A stretch of 64,000 bases of DNA, from positions 186,001 to 250,000 of the forward strand of contig NZ_JBHKFI010000002.1 in the NCBI RefSeq assembly GCF_042263505.1. The letters run 5' to 3'. A program made the position numbers and the translations under genes. The notes under the pieces were generated by a model that searched no databases, had not been told where the DNA came from, and worked only from the letters and a program-made list of their open reading frames with translations. The stretch is from Bacillus_BE sp042263505 (GTDB lineage Bacteria > Bacillota > Bacilli > Bacillales > Cytobacillaceae). Within the stretch, counting starts at the first letter, position 1, and every line of letters starts with the position of its first letter. Positions 1 through 8,250 of the stretch are shown piece after piece.

Positions 1-908
1 AGGTATTATGGGTTCGTGAAGGGGAAACGAAAGTTATACCAGAAACAAACGAAGAATATTATTTGAAAAATGAAAAGTTTGTCTTAGATTTTTATGAGAA
101 GAACAAAGATAATAAGGTTTTTGAAAATGCCATCGAGAAGTCCGGTGGGATGGTGGCGAAGAACTATCAGTCTAATGTTGTTTTATATAAGAAAAAAGGA
201 AATACGGTTGCTGGTGAAGAACCTCAATTAGAGAAAGTAAAGGATTTCAGTATCCGCGTCAATCAACCTTTAAAGTTTGATCAATTTTCACTCTATCAAG
301 TTTCTTATAAACTAAATGAGCTAAATAAAATGTCATTCTCTTTAATAGATAAGAAGACTCAGAAGGATTATGGGAATATAACGGTTGATTTATATAATCC
401 ACAAAAGAAATATGATTTAGGGAATGGCTATTCTGTGGAAATTATGAATTATTTCCCTGATTTTGAATTTAATGATGAAAAAGAGCCTACAACGAAATCT
501 AAAGTACCAAATAATCCTGCGTTTGTCTTTAAGATGTTCGCTCCTGACAAAAAGGATGGAGAAATAAGTTTTGTTGCCATTAGACAAACACTAGAGCCAT
601 TTGGCGATAATAAATACAAAATGGCATTTAAAAATATAGAAACGAAAAATGTTTCAGCGTTAACCGTTAGGAAAGATTTGACTTTATGGGTCATCATTCT
701 TGGAGGTATCATTTTCATGATTGGTGTTGTCCAAGGAGCCTATTGGAATCATCGAAGAATTTGGTTAAGACGTGCTGAAGGGGAAGTTTGGGTTGCAGCA
801 CATACGAATAAAAACTGGTATGGATTAAGAAAAGAGATTCAATCCATTCTTTCGAATACACAGATTCAAGTGCCTGTTGATAAGCTGCACAATGAGAAAA
901 ACGAATAG
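1..908 (+). CDS. resB: Cytochrome c biogenesis protein ResB, 3' part
   Basis: The reading frame is open from the left edge of the window, so the gene is truncated at its 5' end and about 300 C-terminal residues are visible. ResB works with ResC at the membrane to deliver haem to apocytochromes c (system II maturation). The visible part is a long extracytoplasmic domain, then one strong membrane segment (LTLWVIILGGIIFMIGVVQG) and a basic cytoplasmic tail, which is how ResB/Ccs1 proteins end. resC follows after 15 bp and resDE after that, the res operon order known from B. subtilis. The assignment rests on this context plus topology. Confidence 0.9.
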   Translation, partial: VLWVREGETKVIPETNEEYYLKNEKFVLDFYEKNKDNKVFENAIEKSGGMVAKNYQSNVVLYKKKGNTVAGEEPQLEKVKDFSIRVNQPLKFDQFSLYQVSYKLNELNKMSFSLIDKKTQKDYGNITVDLYNPQKKYDLGNGYSVEIMNYFPDFEFNDEKEPTTKSKVPNNPAFVFKMFAPDKKDGEISFVAIRQTLEPFGDNKYKMAFKNIETKNVSALTVRKDLTLWVIILGGIIFMIGVVQGAYWNHRRIWLRRAEGEVWVAAHTNKNWYGLRKEIQSILSNTQIQVPVDKLHNEKNE

Positions 909-923
909 GGAGATGAGTGCGGG

Positions 924-2105
924 ATGGTTAGTTTAAGTTCTAATTTATTATACATTGCCTTCGTCCTTTATTTGGTAGCGACCTTATTTTTCGGTGGTGC
1001 CATTAAAGATAAACGAAATAAACAAGATGGTCCAAATCGTTGGGCAAAACTAGGAATTATTATTACCATGATTGGATTTATTTCTCAACTTGGTTACTTT
1101 ATTACACGCTGGATTGCTGCAGGTCATGCTCCTGTCAGCAATATGTTTGAATTTGTGACATTCTTTGGAATGGCGCTGGTTGGAGCGTTTATTGTCATTT
1201 ATTTTCTATACAAGACACCATTATTAGGCTTATTTACACTCCCAATTGCGATTTTGATTATTGCGTATGCGAGCATGTTTCCTAGAGACATATCACCATT
1301 AATTCCTGCGCTACAAAGTGATTGGCTCCAAATTCATGTAACCACTGCAGCGATAGGCGAAGCGATACTATCGATCAGTTTTGCTGCTGGATTGATTTAT
1401 TTAGTAAAAGTAGTCGATCAAACGAAGGCCAATAAAAGAGCAGCATGGTTAGAGGTTGTGATGTTTGCACTTGTGGCGGTGGTAGGATTTATCGTGATTT
1501 CGACAACTTTTACCGTAATGGGGTACCAATCTAAATTTGATTGGGTTGATAAAAATAACAATCAGGCAACATTAGAATATACGATGCCTGCACTTGTTGG
1601 CCCTCATGAAGGGGAGCTTAAAACCGCAGGCCATTTTGAACCTCTCTTTGAGGTACCAGCCTATATAAATGCTAAAAAACTTACAACCGTCATTTGGTCG
1701 CTTGCTACTGGACTTATTTTATATGTTCTTATTCGTTTGATTTCACGCAAACGGATTGGTGCATTACTACAACCTTTAGTGAAGAAAATAAACTTAGACT
1801 TAGTCGATGAAGTGGGCTATCGTTCTGTCCTCATTGGTTTTCCGGTATTTACTTTAGGGGCCTTAATTTTTGCGATGATATGGGCTCAGATTGCATGGAC
1901 GAGATTTTGGGGTTGGGATCCAAAAGAGGTATATGCCCTCATTACATGGCTGTTTTATGCAGCATTTTTACATTTACGGTTGTCTAAAGGATGGCATGGA
2001 GAAAAATCTGCTTGGCTAGCGGTTATTGGGTTTGTTATTATTATGTTTAATACGATTGTTGTGAATTTAGTTATTGCTGGTCTCCATTCCTATGCAGGTT
2101 CTTAA
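924..2105 (+). CDS. resC: Cytochrome c biogenesis protein ResC (CcsA/CcsB type)
   Basis: A 393-residue polytopic membrane protein with about eight hydrophobic segments. It carries the tryptophan-rich haem-handling motif near the C terminus (RFWGWDPKEVYALITW), the hallmark of the CcmC/CcmF/CcsA family, with conserved histidines on either side (IHVTTAAIGEA and the terminal AGLHSYAGS). It exports haem and ligates it to apocytochrome c together with ResB. The ATG follows a purine-rich GGGAGATGAG ribosome site. It lies between resB and resDE, and its substrates should include the c-type haem of QcrC encoded at 58222-58995. Confidence 0.95.
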   Translation: MVSLSSNLLYIAFVLYLVATLFFGGAIKDKRNKQDGPNRWAKLGIIITMIGFISQLGYFITRWIAAGHAPVSNMFEFVTFFGMALVGAFIVIYFLYKTPLLGLFTLPIAILIIAYASMFPRDISPLIPALQSDWLQIHVTTAAIGEAILSISFAAGLIYLVKVVDQTKANKRAAWLEVVMFALVAVVGFIVISTTFTVMGYQSKFDWVDKNNNQATLEYTMPALVGPHEGELKTAGHFEPLFEVPAYINAKKLTTVIWSLATGLILYVLIRLISRKRIGALLQPLVKKINLDLVDEVGYRSVLIGFPVFTLGALIFAMIWAQIAWTRFWGWDPKEVYALITWLFYAAFLHLRLSKGWHGEKSAWLAVIGFVIIMFNTIVVNLVIAGLHSYAGS

Positions 2106-2228
2106 TTCATATTTTTAATATTCACAAGTGTTTCGTCTCATCCGTCAAAATATATGAATAAAACAATGGAATAATAAAGAATACTCATTTAAATGCTGAC
2201 ACTATGATTTGCAAGGGGGATTATCTAA

Positions 2229-2945
2229 ATGGAAAAAGATGTCCATATTTTAATTGTTGATGATGAAGAAAGAATTCGACGTTTGTTAAAAATGTATCTA
2301 GAGAGAGAAAATTATATAATCGATGAAGCTGAAGATGGAAATGAAGCATTATCAAAAGCTATTACAAATGATTATGATGTCATTTTATTAGATTTAATGA
2401 TGCCTGGAAAAGACGGGATTGAGGTTTGTAGAGAATTAAGAGAAAAAAAGGCTACTCCTGTTATCATGTTGACAGCTAAGGGTGAAGAAGTAAATAGAGT
2501 CCAAGGTTTTGAAGTTGGAACGGACGATTATATTGTGAAGCCATTTAGTCCTCGTGAAGTTGTGTTACGGGTGAAAGCATTATTACGCCGTTCTTCGAAA
2601 ACAAGCTATTTGCAAACTGAAACCACAACGAAGGATGTTATCGTCTTCGCACATTTAACAATTGATAATGATGCCCATCGCGTTTTAGCAGATGGAAAAG
2701 AAGTGAGTTTAACTCCGAAAGAATATGAGCTTCTTTATTTCCTTGCAAAATCTCCAGATAAGGTATTTGATCGTGAACAGCTTTTGAAAGAAGTCTGGCA
2801 CTATGAATTTTTTGGAGATCTTAGAACAGTTGATACACATGTCAAACGGTTACGTGAGAAATTGAACAAGGTTTCTGAACAGGCAGCCAGAATGATTGTA
2901 ACCGTTTGGGGAGTTGGGTATAAGTTTGAGGTCGTCAATGAATGA
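2229..2945 (+). CDS. resD: Response regulator ResD (OmpR family)
   Basis: A 238-residue two-domain regulator. The N-terminal receiver has the acidic pair at residues 11-12, the phospho-acceptor Asp55 (VILLDLMMPGKDG) and the conserved Lys in the IVKPFSPRE loop. The C-terminal half is an OmpR-type winged helix (LTPKEYELLYFLAKSPDKVF, VDTHVKRLREKL). In B. subtilis ResD activates genes for aerobic and anaerobic respiration, including resABC and qcrABC. AAGGGGG precedes the ATG. The stop overlaps the resE start (ATGA), so the pair is translationally coupled. Confidence 0.96.
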   Translation: MEKDVHILIVDDEERIRRLLKMYLERENYIIDEAEDGNEALSKAITNDYDVILLDLMMPGKDGIEVCRELREKKATPVIMLTAKGEEVNRVQGFEVGTDDYIVKPFSPREVVLRVKALLRRSSKTSYLQTETTTKDVIVFAHLTIDNDAHRVLADGKEVSLTPKEYELLYFLAKSPDKVFDREQLLKEVWHYEFFGDLRTVDTHVKRLREKLNKVSEQAARMIVTVWGVGYKFEVVNE

Positions 2946-4714
2946 GACTCTTTCGAAGTGTTGTAGGTAAGCTTTGGATTACCATTCTTTTATTAGTATC
3001 CTTTGTCTTATTTATCTTAACAATCTTGCTACTGGAATTTTTCGAAAATTATCATATTGATGAAATGAAACGGGAATTAACATCCAATGCTAATAAAATC
3101 GCCAATGTTTTAGAATCAAGAAATGAGGCAATTGGTCTGGATGTTTCTTGGGGATTTTTGGATGATGTGACAAAGGTTGTTGTGGTGAAAAAGGATAAAA
3201 TTTATTATTCACCCGATAATGAGAGTTCCATCCACTTGCCCGCCTCCTATTTCATAAAAGATAAGAGCTTAAATAACGTGCTTGAAAAAGGGAAAATGGT
3301 TCAGAAAATTGCAGATATTTCTAGTAAACATGTTAAGAATCCGGATGATTCCAAAGTATTAATAGTGGGTGTTCCGATACAAGTTAATGATCAGCAATCT
3401 GGAGCTGTTTACATTTATCAATCTCTGCAAGATATGAAAAAAACTACAGATAAAACAACGAAATTTATTTTATTAGCGGCAGGTGTCGCAATTGTTTTAA
3501 CGACCATATTTGCTTTCTTCCTTTCTACAAGGATTACGTTGCCATTAAGAAAATTAAGAGAGGCTGCTTTTGAGGTAGCCAGAGGAAAATTCGATACGAA
3601 AGTACCTATTTTGCAGCATGATGAAATTGGGGAGCTTGCGATTGCGTTTAATCAAATGGGCAGACAATTGAAATTTAATATGGACGCATTAAAGCAAGAA
3701 AAAGAACAGCTTTCCAGCATATTAAGCAGTATGGCAGATGGAGTCATTACCTTTAATCGGGATGGAACGATATTGATTACCAATCCACCAGCTGAGCTTT
3801 TCTTGCAAAGTTGGGTTTATGATCAGGATCAAAATGTCGGTACAAGTGCGGTTCCCTCAGAGGTGATGGAGCTCTTTCAATCGGCAGTTGACACAGAAAA
3901 GGAACAAATTGGTGAGGTATCAATTCAAGGTCGTTTTTGGGTGATTATTGTTAGTCCTCTCTATAATAATAAGTTTATCCGCGGTGCCGTCGCCGTGATT
4001 CGGGATATGACAGAGGACCGGCAATTAGATAAGTTAAGAAAGGACTTTATCGCCAACGTCTCTCATGAATTAAGAACTCCAATATCCATGATGCAAGGCT
4101 ATAGTGAAGCCATTGTTGATGGAATTGCTGAAAGTGAAGAAGAAAAGAAGGAAATGGCGAAGGTTATTTATGAGGAATCGCTCAGAATGGGGCGCCTTGT
4201 TAATGAGTTATTGGATCTTGGAAGAATGGAAGCCGGTCATATTCAATTATCGATTGAAAAAATTAAAATCCATCCGTTTATTCAAAGAATTATTCGTAAG
4301 TTCCAAGGACTAGCTAAGGAAAAAGAAATATCGATTAATTATATGATGAGCGACCAGATTGATTATTTTGATTTTGATTCGGATCGGATTGAGCAAGTAT
4401 TTACGAATTTAATTGATAACGCCTTAAAACACACCCCTACAGGTGGGCGAGTTGATGTTATTGAAAAAGTAAATGAAAAGGGACTTCATTTTGAAATTTG
4501 TGATTCAGGTTCCGGTATACCCGAGGAAGATTTGCCTTTCATCTTTGAAAGATTCTATAAGGCTGATAAAGCAAGAACACGTGGTTCTGGTACCGGATTA
4601 GGACTAGCTATCGCGAAAAACATTATCAACGCTCATAAGGGCAGTATTACCGTTCATAGCAAGTTAGGACAAGGAACGACATTTTCCTTCTTTATTCCGC
4701 GAAGGAAAGCGTAA
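2942..4714 (+). CDS. resE: Sensor histidine kinase ResE
   Basis: A 590-residue membrane sensor kinase. The order is: N-terminal membrane helix (about residues 8-30), extracytoplasmic domain, second helix (about 173-195), HAMP linker, a PAS-like domain (SSMADGVITFNRDGTILITN), the dimerisation and phospho-acceptor H-box (FIANVSHELRTPISMMQG) and an HATPase domain with N, G1 and G2 boxes (NLIDNALKHTP, CDSGSGIPEEDL, GSGTGLGLAIAKN). It phosphorylates ResD in response to oxygen limitation or nitric oxide in B. subtilis. Its start overlaps the resD stop by 4 bp. A modular repeat element lies between its stop and the terminator at 5152. Confidence 0.96.
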   Translation: MRLFRSVVGKLWITILLLVSFVLFILTILLLEFFENYHIDEMKRELTSNANKIANVLESRNEAIGLDVSWGFLDDVTKVVVVKKDKIYYSPDNESSIHLPASYFIKDKSLNNVLEKGKMVQKIADISSKHVKNPDDSKVLIVGVPIQVNDQQSGAVYIYQSLQDMKKTTDKTTKFILLAAGVAIVLTTIFAFFLSTRITLPLRKLREAAFEVARGKFDTKVPILQHDEIGELAIAFNQMGRQLKFNMDALKQEKEQLSSILSSMADGVITFNRDGTILITNPPAELFLQSWVYDQDQNVGTSAVPSEVMELFQSAVDTEKEQIGEVSIQGRFWVIIVSPLYNNKFIRGAVAVIRDMTEDRQLDKLRKDFIANVSHELRTPISMMQGYSEAIVDGIAESEEEKKEMAKVIYEESLRMGRLVNELLDLGRMEAGHIQLSIEKIKIHPFIQRIIRKFQGLAKEKEISINYMMSDQIDYFDFDSDRIEQVFTNLIDNALKHTPTGGRVDVIEKVNEKGLHFEICDSGSGIPEEDLPFIFERFYKADKARTRGSGTGLGLAIAKNIINAHKGSITVHSKLGQGTTFSFFIPRRKA

Positions 4715-4760
4715 TTTCGGGATAGATGACGATTGTTCTTGATTCACAAGAAACAATTTA

Positions 4761-5087
4761 TAAAGTGAAACTTCCATCAGTGGGGGTTTTCTACGCACAG
4801 GACGTGCTAGTGTAGACGTCGCGATTGACGTCGCGATTTTAGTCTGCCATTCATCCCCCACTGATGGTTAGTCACGCAAAGCCTGATTGATTTTTTTAAG
4901 GGCTGAAGCCCAAAGAAAAATCTTATTTCACTTATCACGCTCAAGGGACGCCACGTCCTGTGGCTTTCGCCTGACTAGGACCTTAATCCCTCGTCGGACC
5001 TTTACGGACAGTTGATCTCCCACTTATCTTCTTCGTATTCTCAGAATCTTGAAGTGGGAGTCAAAAGTCCGTTAAGAGTGGGATAAA
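4761..5087 (+). repeat. Modular hairpin repeat element, copy 1 (longest copy)
   Basis: This 327-bp intergenic element matches three others at 19571, 34206 (inverted) and 40693. It starts at TAAAGTGAAACTTCC and ends near AGAGTGGGATAAA. Hairpin 1 has arms CCATCAGTGGGGG (4774-4786) and CCCCCACTGATGG (4855-4867), with an insert containing the tandem 12-mer GACGTCGCGATT. Hairpin 2 centres on GGGCTGAAGCCC with flanking AT-rich arms. Hairpin 3 pairs CTCCCACTT with AAGTGGGAG inside an outer ACGGAC/GTCCGT pair. A unique block of about 60 bp (about 4930-4988) lies between hairpins 2 and 3. No reading frame is credible. The rest of the gene-free stretch 4715-5269 holds a terminator and the sigX promoter. 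Confidence 0.88.
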
Positions 5088-5151
5088 AGTAACGATTCAT
5101 ATTAAATGAAAATTCAGCTCATAAGTCTTAAGAGTAATAGATGAAAATGTT

Positions 5152-5190
5152 AAGGAAGGATTTTCCTAAAAAAATCCTTCCTTTTTTTTA
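5152..5190 (+). terminator. Rho-independent terminator downstream of resE
   Basis: Stem AAGGAAGGATTTT pairs with AAAATCCTTCCTT and is followed by a run of T. It is the first terminator after resE, so transcripts from the res operon should run through the repeat element at 4761-5087 before ending here. Confidence 0.85.
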
Positions 5191-5213
5191 TGAAAAATAA
5201 TATATTTTAAACA

Positions 5214-5240
5214 TGTAACTTTATTATTTAATTGCTCGAC
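5214..5240 (+). promoter_or_regulatory. Predicted SigX-type ECF promoter of sigX
   Basis: TGTAAC at 5214-5219 and CGAC at 5237-5240 are separated by 17 bp. This matches the -35/-10 pattern I recall for SigX-dependent promoters in B. subtilis (TGTAAC and CGAC/CGTC). It lies 30 bp upstream of the sigX start and just after the resE terminator, so it is the expected autoregulatory promoter of sigX-rsiX. This is inferred by motif only. Confidence 0.72.
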
Positions 5241-5269
5241 TAATTAGGTGAAACGGGGAGGAGATACCA

Positions 5270-5821
5270 ATGGACTCCGTTTTTGATGAACTATATAGAA
5301 AATATCATCATGACGTATTTCAATTTTTGTATTATATGGTGAATAATAGAGAGCAAGCTGAAGACCTTGTTCAAGAAGTATATATTCGGGTTTTAAAATC
5401 CTATAAGCAATTTGAAGGAAAAAGCAGTGAAAAGACATGGTTGTTTTCGATTGCGAGAAATGTTGCCATCGACTCTTTTCGCAAGCAAAAAAATTGGCGA
5501 CAACGCATTTTGGAAAAATTTGATTGGTCTGAACAACAGGTCAAGGATGATGCCCCAATCCCTGAAGAAATAACATTACAGCAGGAAGAAATTCAATTTG
5601 TTTATCAATGTTTAAATGATTGCACTTTAGACCAAAAAATGGTCATTATCATGCGTTATATTCAAGAGCTATCAATCACGGAAACTGCAGTCGTATTAGA
5701 CTGGACAGAGAGCAAGGTAAAAACCACTCAGCATCGTGCACTGAAGGCATTAAGGCAAAAGGTGGAGGAAAAACTAGAAAAGGAGGGAAGTCGCGGTGAA
5801 AAAGTCAGAGTTGAGCGATAA
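5270..5821 (+). CDS. sigX: ECF RNA polymerase sigma factor SigX
   Basis: A 183-residue extracytoplasmic-function sigma factor. Region 2 is at about residues 8-75 (AEDLVQEVYIRVLKSYKQFE, then SIARNVAIDSFRKQ) and region 4 at about 120-170 with a helix-turn-helix (ELSITETAVVLDWTESKVKT). In B. subtilis SigX controls genes that alter cell-envelope charge and resistance to cationic peptides. The ATG follows GGGGAGGAG. Its 3' end overlaps the rsiX start. The position after resE and before an anti-sigma gene matches B. subtilis. Confidence 0.93.
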   Translation: MDSVFDELYRKYHHDVFQFLYYMVNNREQAEDLVQEVYIRVLKSYKQFEGKSSEKTWLFSIARNVAIDSFRKQKNWRQRILEKFDWSEQQVKDDAPIPEEITLQQEEIQFVYQCLNDCTLDQKMVIIMRYIQELSITETAVVLDWTESKVKTTQHRALKALRQKVEEKLEKEGSRGEKVRVER

Positions 5822-7040
5822 GCAGCTAATTGAATGGTTATCGAACATGCCAGAAGTGAAAGATCATCGCGATCCTCGTGACATCTATCAAAATATTTCA
5901 CTAAGATTAGCTAAAAGGAAAAAGAGAATAGTATGGATTATGCCAACAATTGCTGCAGCAACTGCTATTATTCTTATCTTTATTTTAGCCTCTAATCAAG
6001 TAATAAATTCCGATTCAAAACAAATTGCGCTGAAAAGTGAAAATAACGTAAATAAAAATGAAAGACTGGATAAGGCAACTCCAGTAAAAGAGGATTTAAA
6101 CCAAGATAATAAAAAAGAAAAACAAGCGGAAAAAGTAGAGACTGCTCAAGATGAGAATAAATCTGATCATGTAAAGGGCGAAAATCGATTCGCTGCAGGA
6201 AATATTGAAATGGATGAACTTGATGGAACAACTGCTGTTTATCGAGAGGATCTAGAGGATCATGATGTATTAACATATGGGATACCAGATGAGAGTGCAC
6301 AAGTCGTTGTTCCGGTAAGTGTCCTGGTACCGAAAAGTGGAAAATCCTTTCTAGAAAAATGGAAGGATACCATGTCTGAATTAAAAGAAAAGGAATGGGG
6401 ACTAAGTGACTATTATCCGATAAATGGAAATATTAGCTTAGACGAGGATGACAATCAATTAAATGTGGATGTTCCTGCAGATCAGCAGTATGGAATGGGG
6501 AGCGTAGCACCAATCCTATTTAAGGATGTCTTATTACAGCTTCTTAATGATATGAATTTGAAAAAAATGAACCTATCTACTGAAGGAACTCCGGGTATTC
6601 ATTTAGGAAATTTAGGAGATATGACGGAAATTACAGCAGAAGCAAAAAGAAATCATGCTTATTATTTATTTTCCCCAAATAATCGTACGGAACCATTTAT
6701 GGTGCCATCCGCTGAAGAATTTGATTCAATTGAACAAGCGTTAGTCTCCATGAAACAAGATGCCAATCCTGACTTAAAGGCTTCGATTCCTGAAGATATT
6801 GATGTAAATTCCATTAATACTTCAGGTGATTCCTTAATTATTAAACTTCGAGATAGCAAGGAGTTAGAAAATAATAAGAGAACTCTGCAGATGATTGAAG
6901 CAATATTACTAACAGCAAAGGACTTCAATTATGATAAGGTAAAATTTGAAAATCCGCCTACAGAGCAAATTGGAAAATTTCAAATTTCAAAGGACTTAAA
7001 TGTTCCTGTAGCGGCAAATAAAGAGTTTATCAATCAATAG
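5796..7040 (+). CDS. rsiX: Anti-sigma factor RsiX
   Basis: A 414-residue single-pass membrane protein. A short cytoplasmic part (residues 1-45) would bind SigX, one membrane helix follows (about 46-66, IVWIMPTIAAATAIILIFIL), then a low-complexity acidic/lysine linker and a large extracytoplasmic domain. The GTG start is preceded by AAGGAGGG inside the sigX 3' end and overlaps sigX by 26 bp, which couples synthesis of the inhibitor to the sigma factor. It is somewhat longer than the B. subtilis protein as I remember it. The identity rests on context and topology, with no single signature motif. Confidence 0.85.
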   Translation: MKKSELSDKQLIEWLSNMPEVKDHRDPRDIYQNISLRLAKRKKRIVWIMPTIAAATAIILIFILASNQVINSDSKQIALKSENNVNKNERLDKATPVKEDLNQDNKKEKQAEKVETAQDENKSDHVKGENRFAAGNIEMDELDGTTAVYREDLEDHDVLTYGIPDESAQVVVPVSVLVPKSGKSFLEKWKDTMSELKEKEWGLSDYYPINGNISLDEDDNQLNVDVPADQQYGMGSVAPILFKDVLLQLLNDMNLKKMNLSTEGTPGIHLGNLGDMTEITAEAKRNHAYYLFSPNNRTEPFMVPSAEEFDSIEQALVSMKQDANPDLKASIPEDIDVNSINTSGDSLIIKLRDSKELENNKRTLQMIEAILLTAKDFNYDKVKFENPPTEQIGKFQISKDLNVPVAANKEFINQ

Positions 7041-7049
7041 TGGGATTAG

Positions 7050-7080
7050 AAAAACTGACTTTTATAGGTCAGTTTTTTTG
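7050..7080 (+). terminator. Terminator of sigX-rsiX
   Basis: AAAACTGAC and GTCAGTTTT form a stem with a short loop, followed by a T run. It sits directly after the rsiX stop. Confidence 0.8.
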
Positions 7081-7241
7081 TTTTCAAAAATATTATTGTG
7101 AGATTTTTGCATAAAAAGGTGAAAAATGTCCAAATAATAACAAATGTGCTTTTGGATTTGTACTCTTAACTGACGTGAAGTTCTAAAATAGAACATGTTG
7201 TCATAATGTAAAAAGGGGGTACAAGAACAAGGAGGAAGAGA

Positions 7242-8171
7242 ATGCGAGACTATTTAAAAAGATTATTAATTGCAGGGTTAATGGCGCTCTGTGTTAGCTT
7301 ATTATTTCTTGGAGGAAAGCACTCTCAAGCGGCAACATTTGATATTTCAGAAGCAACAAAGGATTGGGTATGGCCGGCAAATGGTACGATTACGGATCTA
7401 TATGGAACAAGAAATGGGCAACATAAAGGCATCGATATTGCAGCCGGCTATGGGGCTCCTATCCATGCCGTGGATGACGGAGAAGTTACTAAATCTTATT
7501 ACTCGACATCTTATGGAAATGTGATATTTATTAAGCACAAGAACCATACAGAGACGGTGTATGCACATTTAAAGAGTCGATTGGTTGAAGAAGGAAAAAA
7601 AGTTAACCAAGGAGAGCTAATTGGAGAAATGGGGAATACAGGAGATTCATCCGGAGTTCATCTCCATTTTGAAGTACATAAGAATAAATGGACATTTGAC
7701 AAGAAGAATGCAATGGACCCAGTTTTTGCCTTAGGAGGAGGGAAAATTGGACAAACCGTGTATGCTTTACATAAAAGAGTGTTAAAAGAAGAAGTAATAG
7801 AGGCAGCTGCTCAGCTGCGTCTCTCAAATGAAAGAGTAGAGAATAAAGAACATAAAGCAATTGAAAAGAAAAAATCAGATTCAGAAAACCATTTTCATAT
7901 TGTCAAGCAAGGGGAAACATTATGGTCGATTGCCAAGAGCTATGGAACAACCGTTGAGATGATAAAATCAATGAATAATCTTGAAGCGGATGAGATTAAG
8001 GCTAACCAAAAATTAATGGTACGTGAACAAAACAAGCGCTATATTGTCAAGCAAGGGGATACACTCACAATGATAGCGAAAAAGGCAAATACATCTGTTC
8101 AAAAAATAAAGGCACTGAATCAACGAACAAATGATATCATTAGACCGAAAGAAATGATCAAATTACCTTGA
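7242..8171 (+). CDS. Exported M23 metallopeptidase with two LysM domains
   Basis: A 309-residue secreted cell-wall hydrolase. It has an N-terminal signal sequence (LLIAGLMALCVSLLFLGG, cleavage probably after SQAA), an M23/LytM peptidase domain at about residues 43-165 with zinc motifs HKGID and HLHFEV, a basic linker, and two LysM peptidoglycan-binding repeats (about 219-265 and 268-309, each starting with a YIVKQGDTL-like motif). It should cleave peptide cross-links in peptidoglycan. The gene stands alone, with terminators on both sides and AAGGAGG before the ATG. Whether it acts in vegetative cells or in sporulation cannot be read from the sequence. Confidence 0.88.
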   Translation: MRDYLKRLLIAGLMALCVSLLFLGGKHSQAATFDISEATKDWVWPANGTITDLYGTRNGQHKGIDIAAGYGAPIHAVDDGEVTKSYYSTSYGNVIFIKHKNHTETVYAHLKSRLVEEGKKVNQGELIGEMGNTGDSSGVHLHFEVHKNKWTFDKKNAMDPVFALGGGKIGQTVYALHKRVLKEEVIEAAAQLRLSNERVENKEHKAIEKKKSDSENHFHIVKQGETLWSIAKSYGTTVEMIKSMNNLEADEIKANQKLMVREQNKRYIVKQGDTLTMIAKKANTSVQKIKALNQRTNDIIRPKEMIKLP

Positions 8172-8210
8172 TGCAATAGATAAGAATTGTCTACAATATA
8201 AAGTTAAAAT

Positions 8211-8250
8211 AAGCGGGAAAAATGAGTCTATTCTTCCCGCTTATTTTTTT
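8211..8250. terminator. Bidirectional terminator between the M23 gene and serA
   Basis: Stem TAAGCGGGAA pairs with TTCCCGCTTA around a short loop, with a T run downstream on the plus strand. The genes converge here. The last T of the run overlaps the serA stop codon on the other strand. Confidence 0.82.

Noticed and set aside
4761..5087. CRISPR-like repeat interpretation of the hairpin elements
   Set aside because: Copies are kilobases apart, with no regular spacers and no cas genes. They are dispersed elements, not an array.
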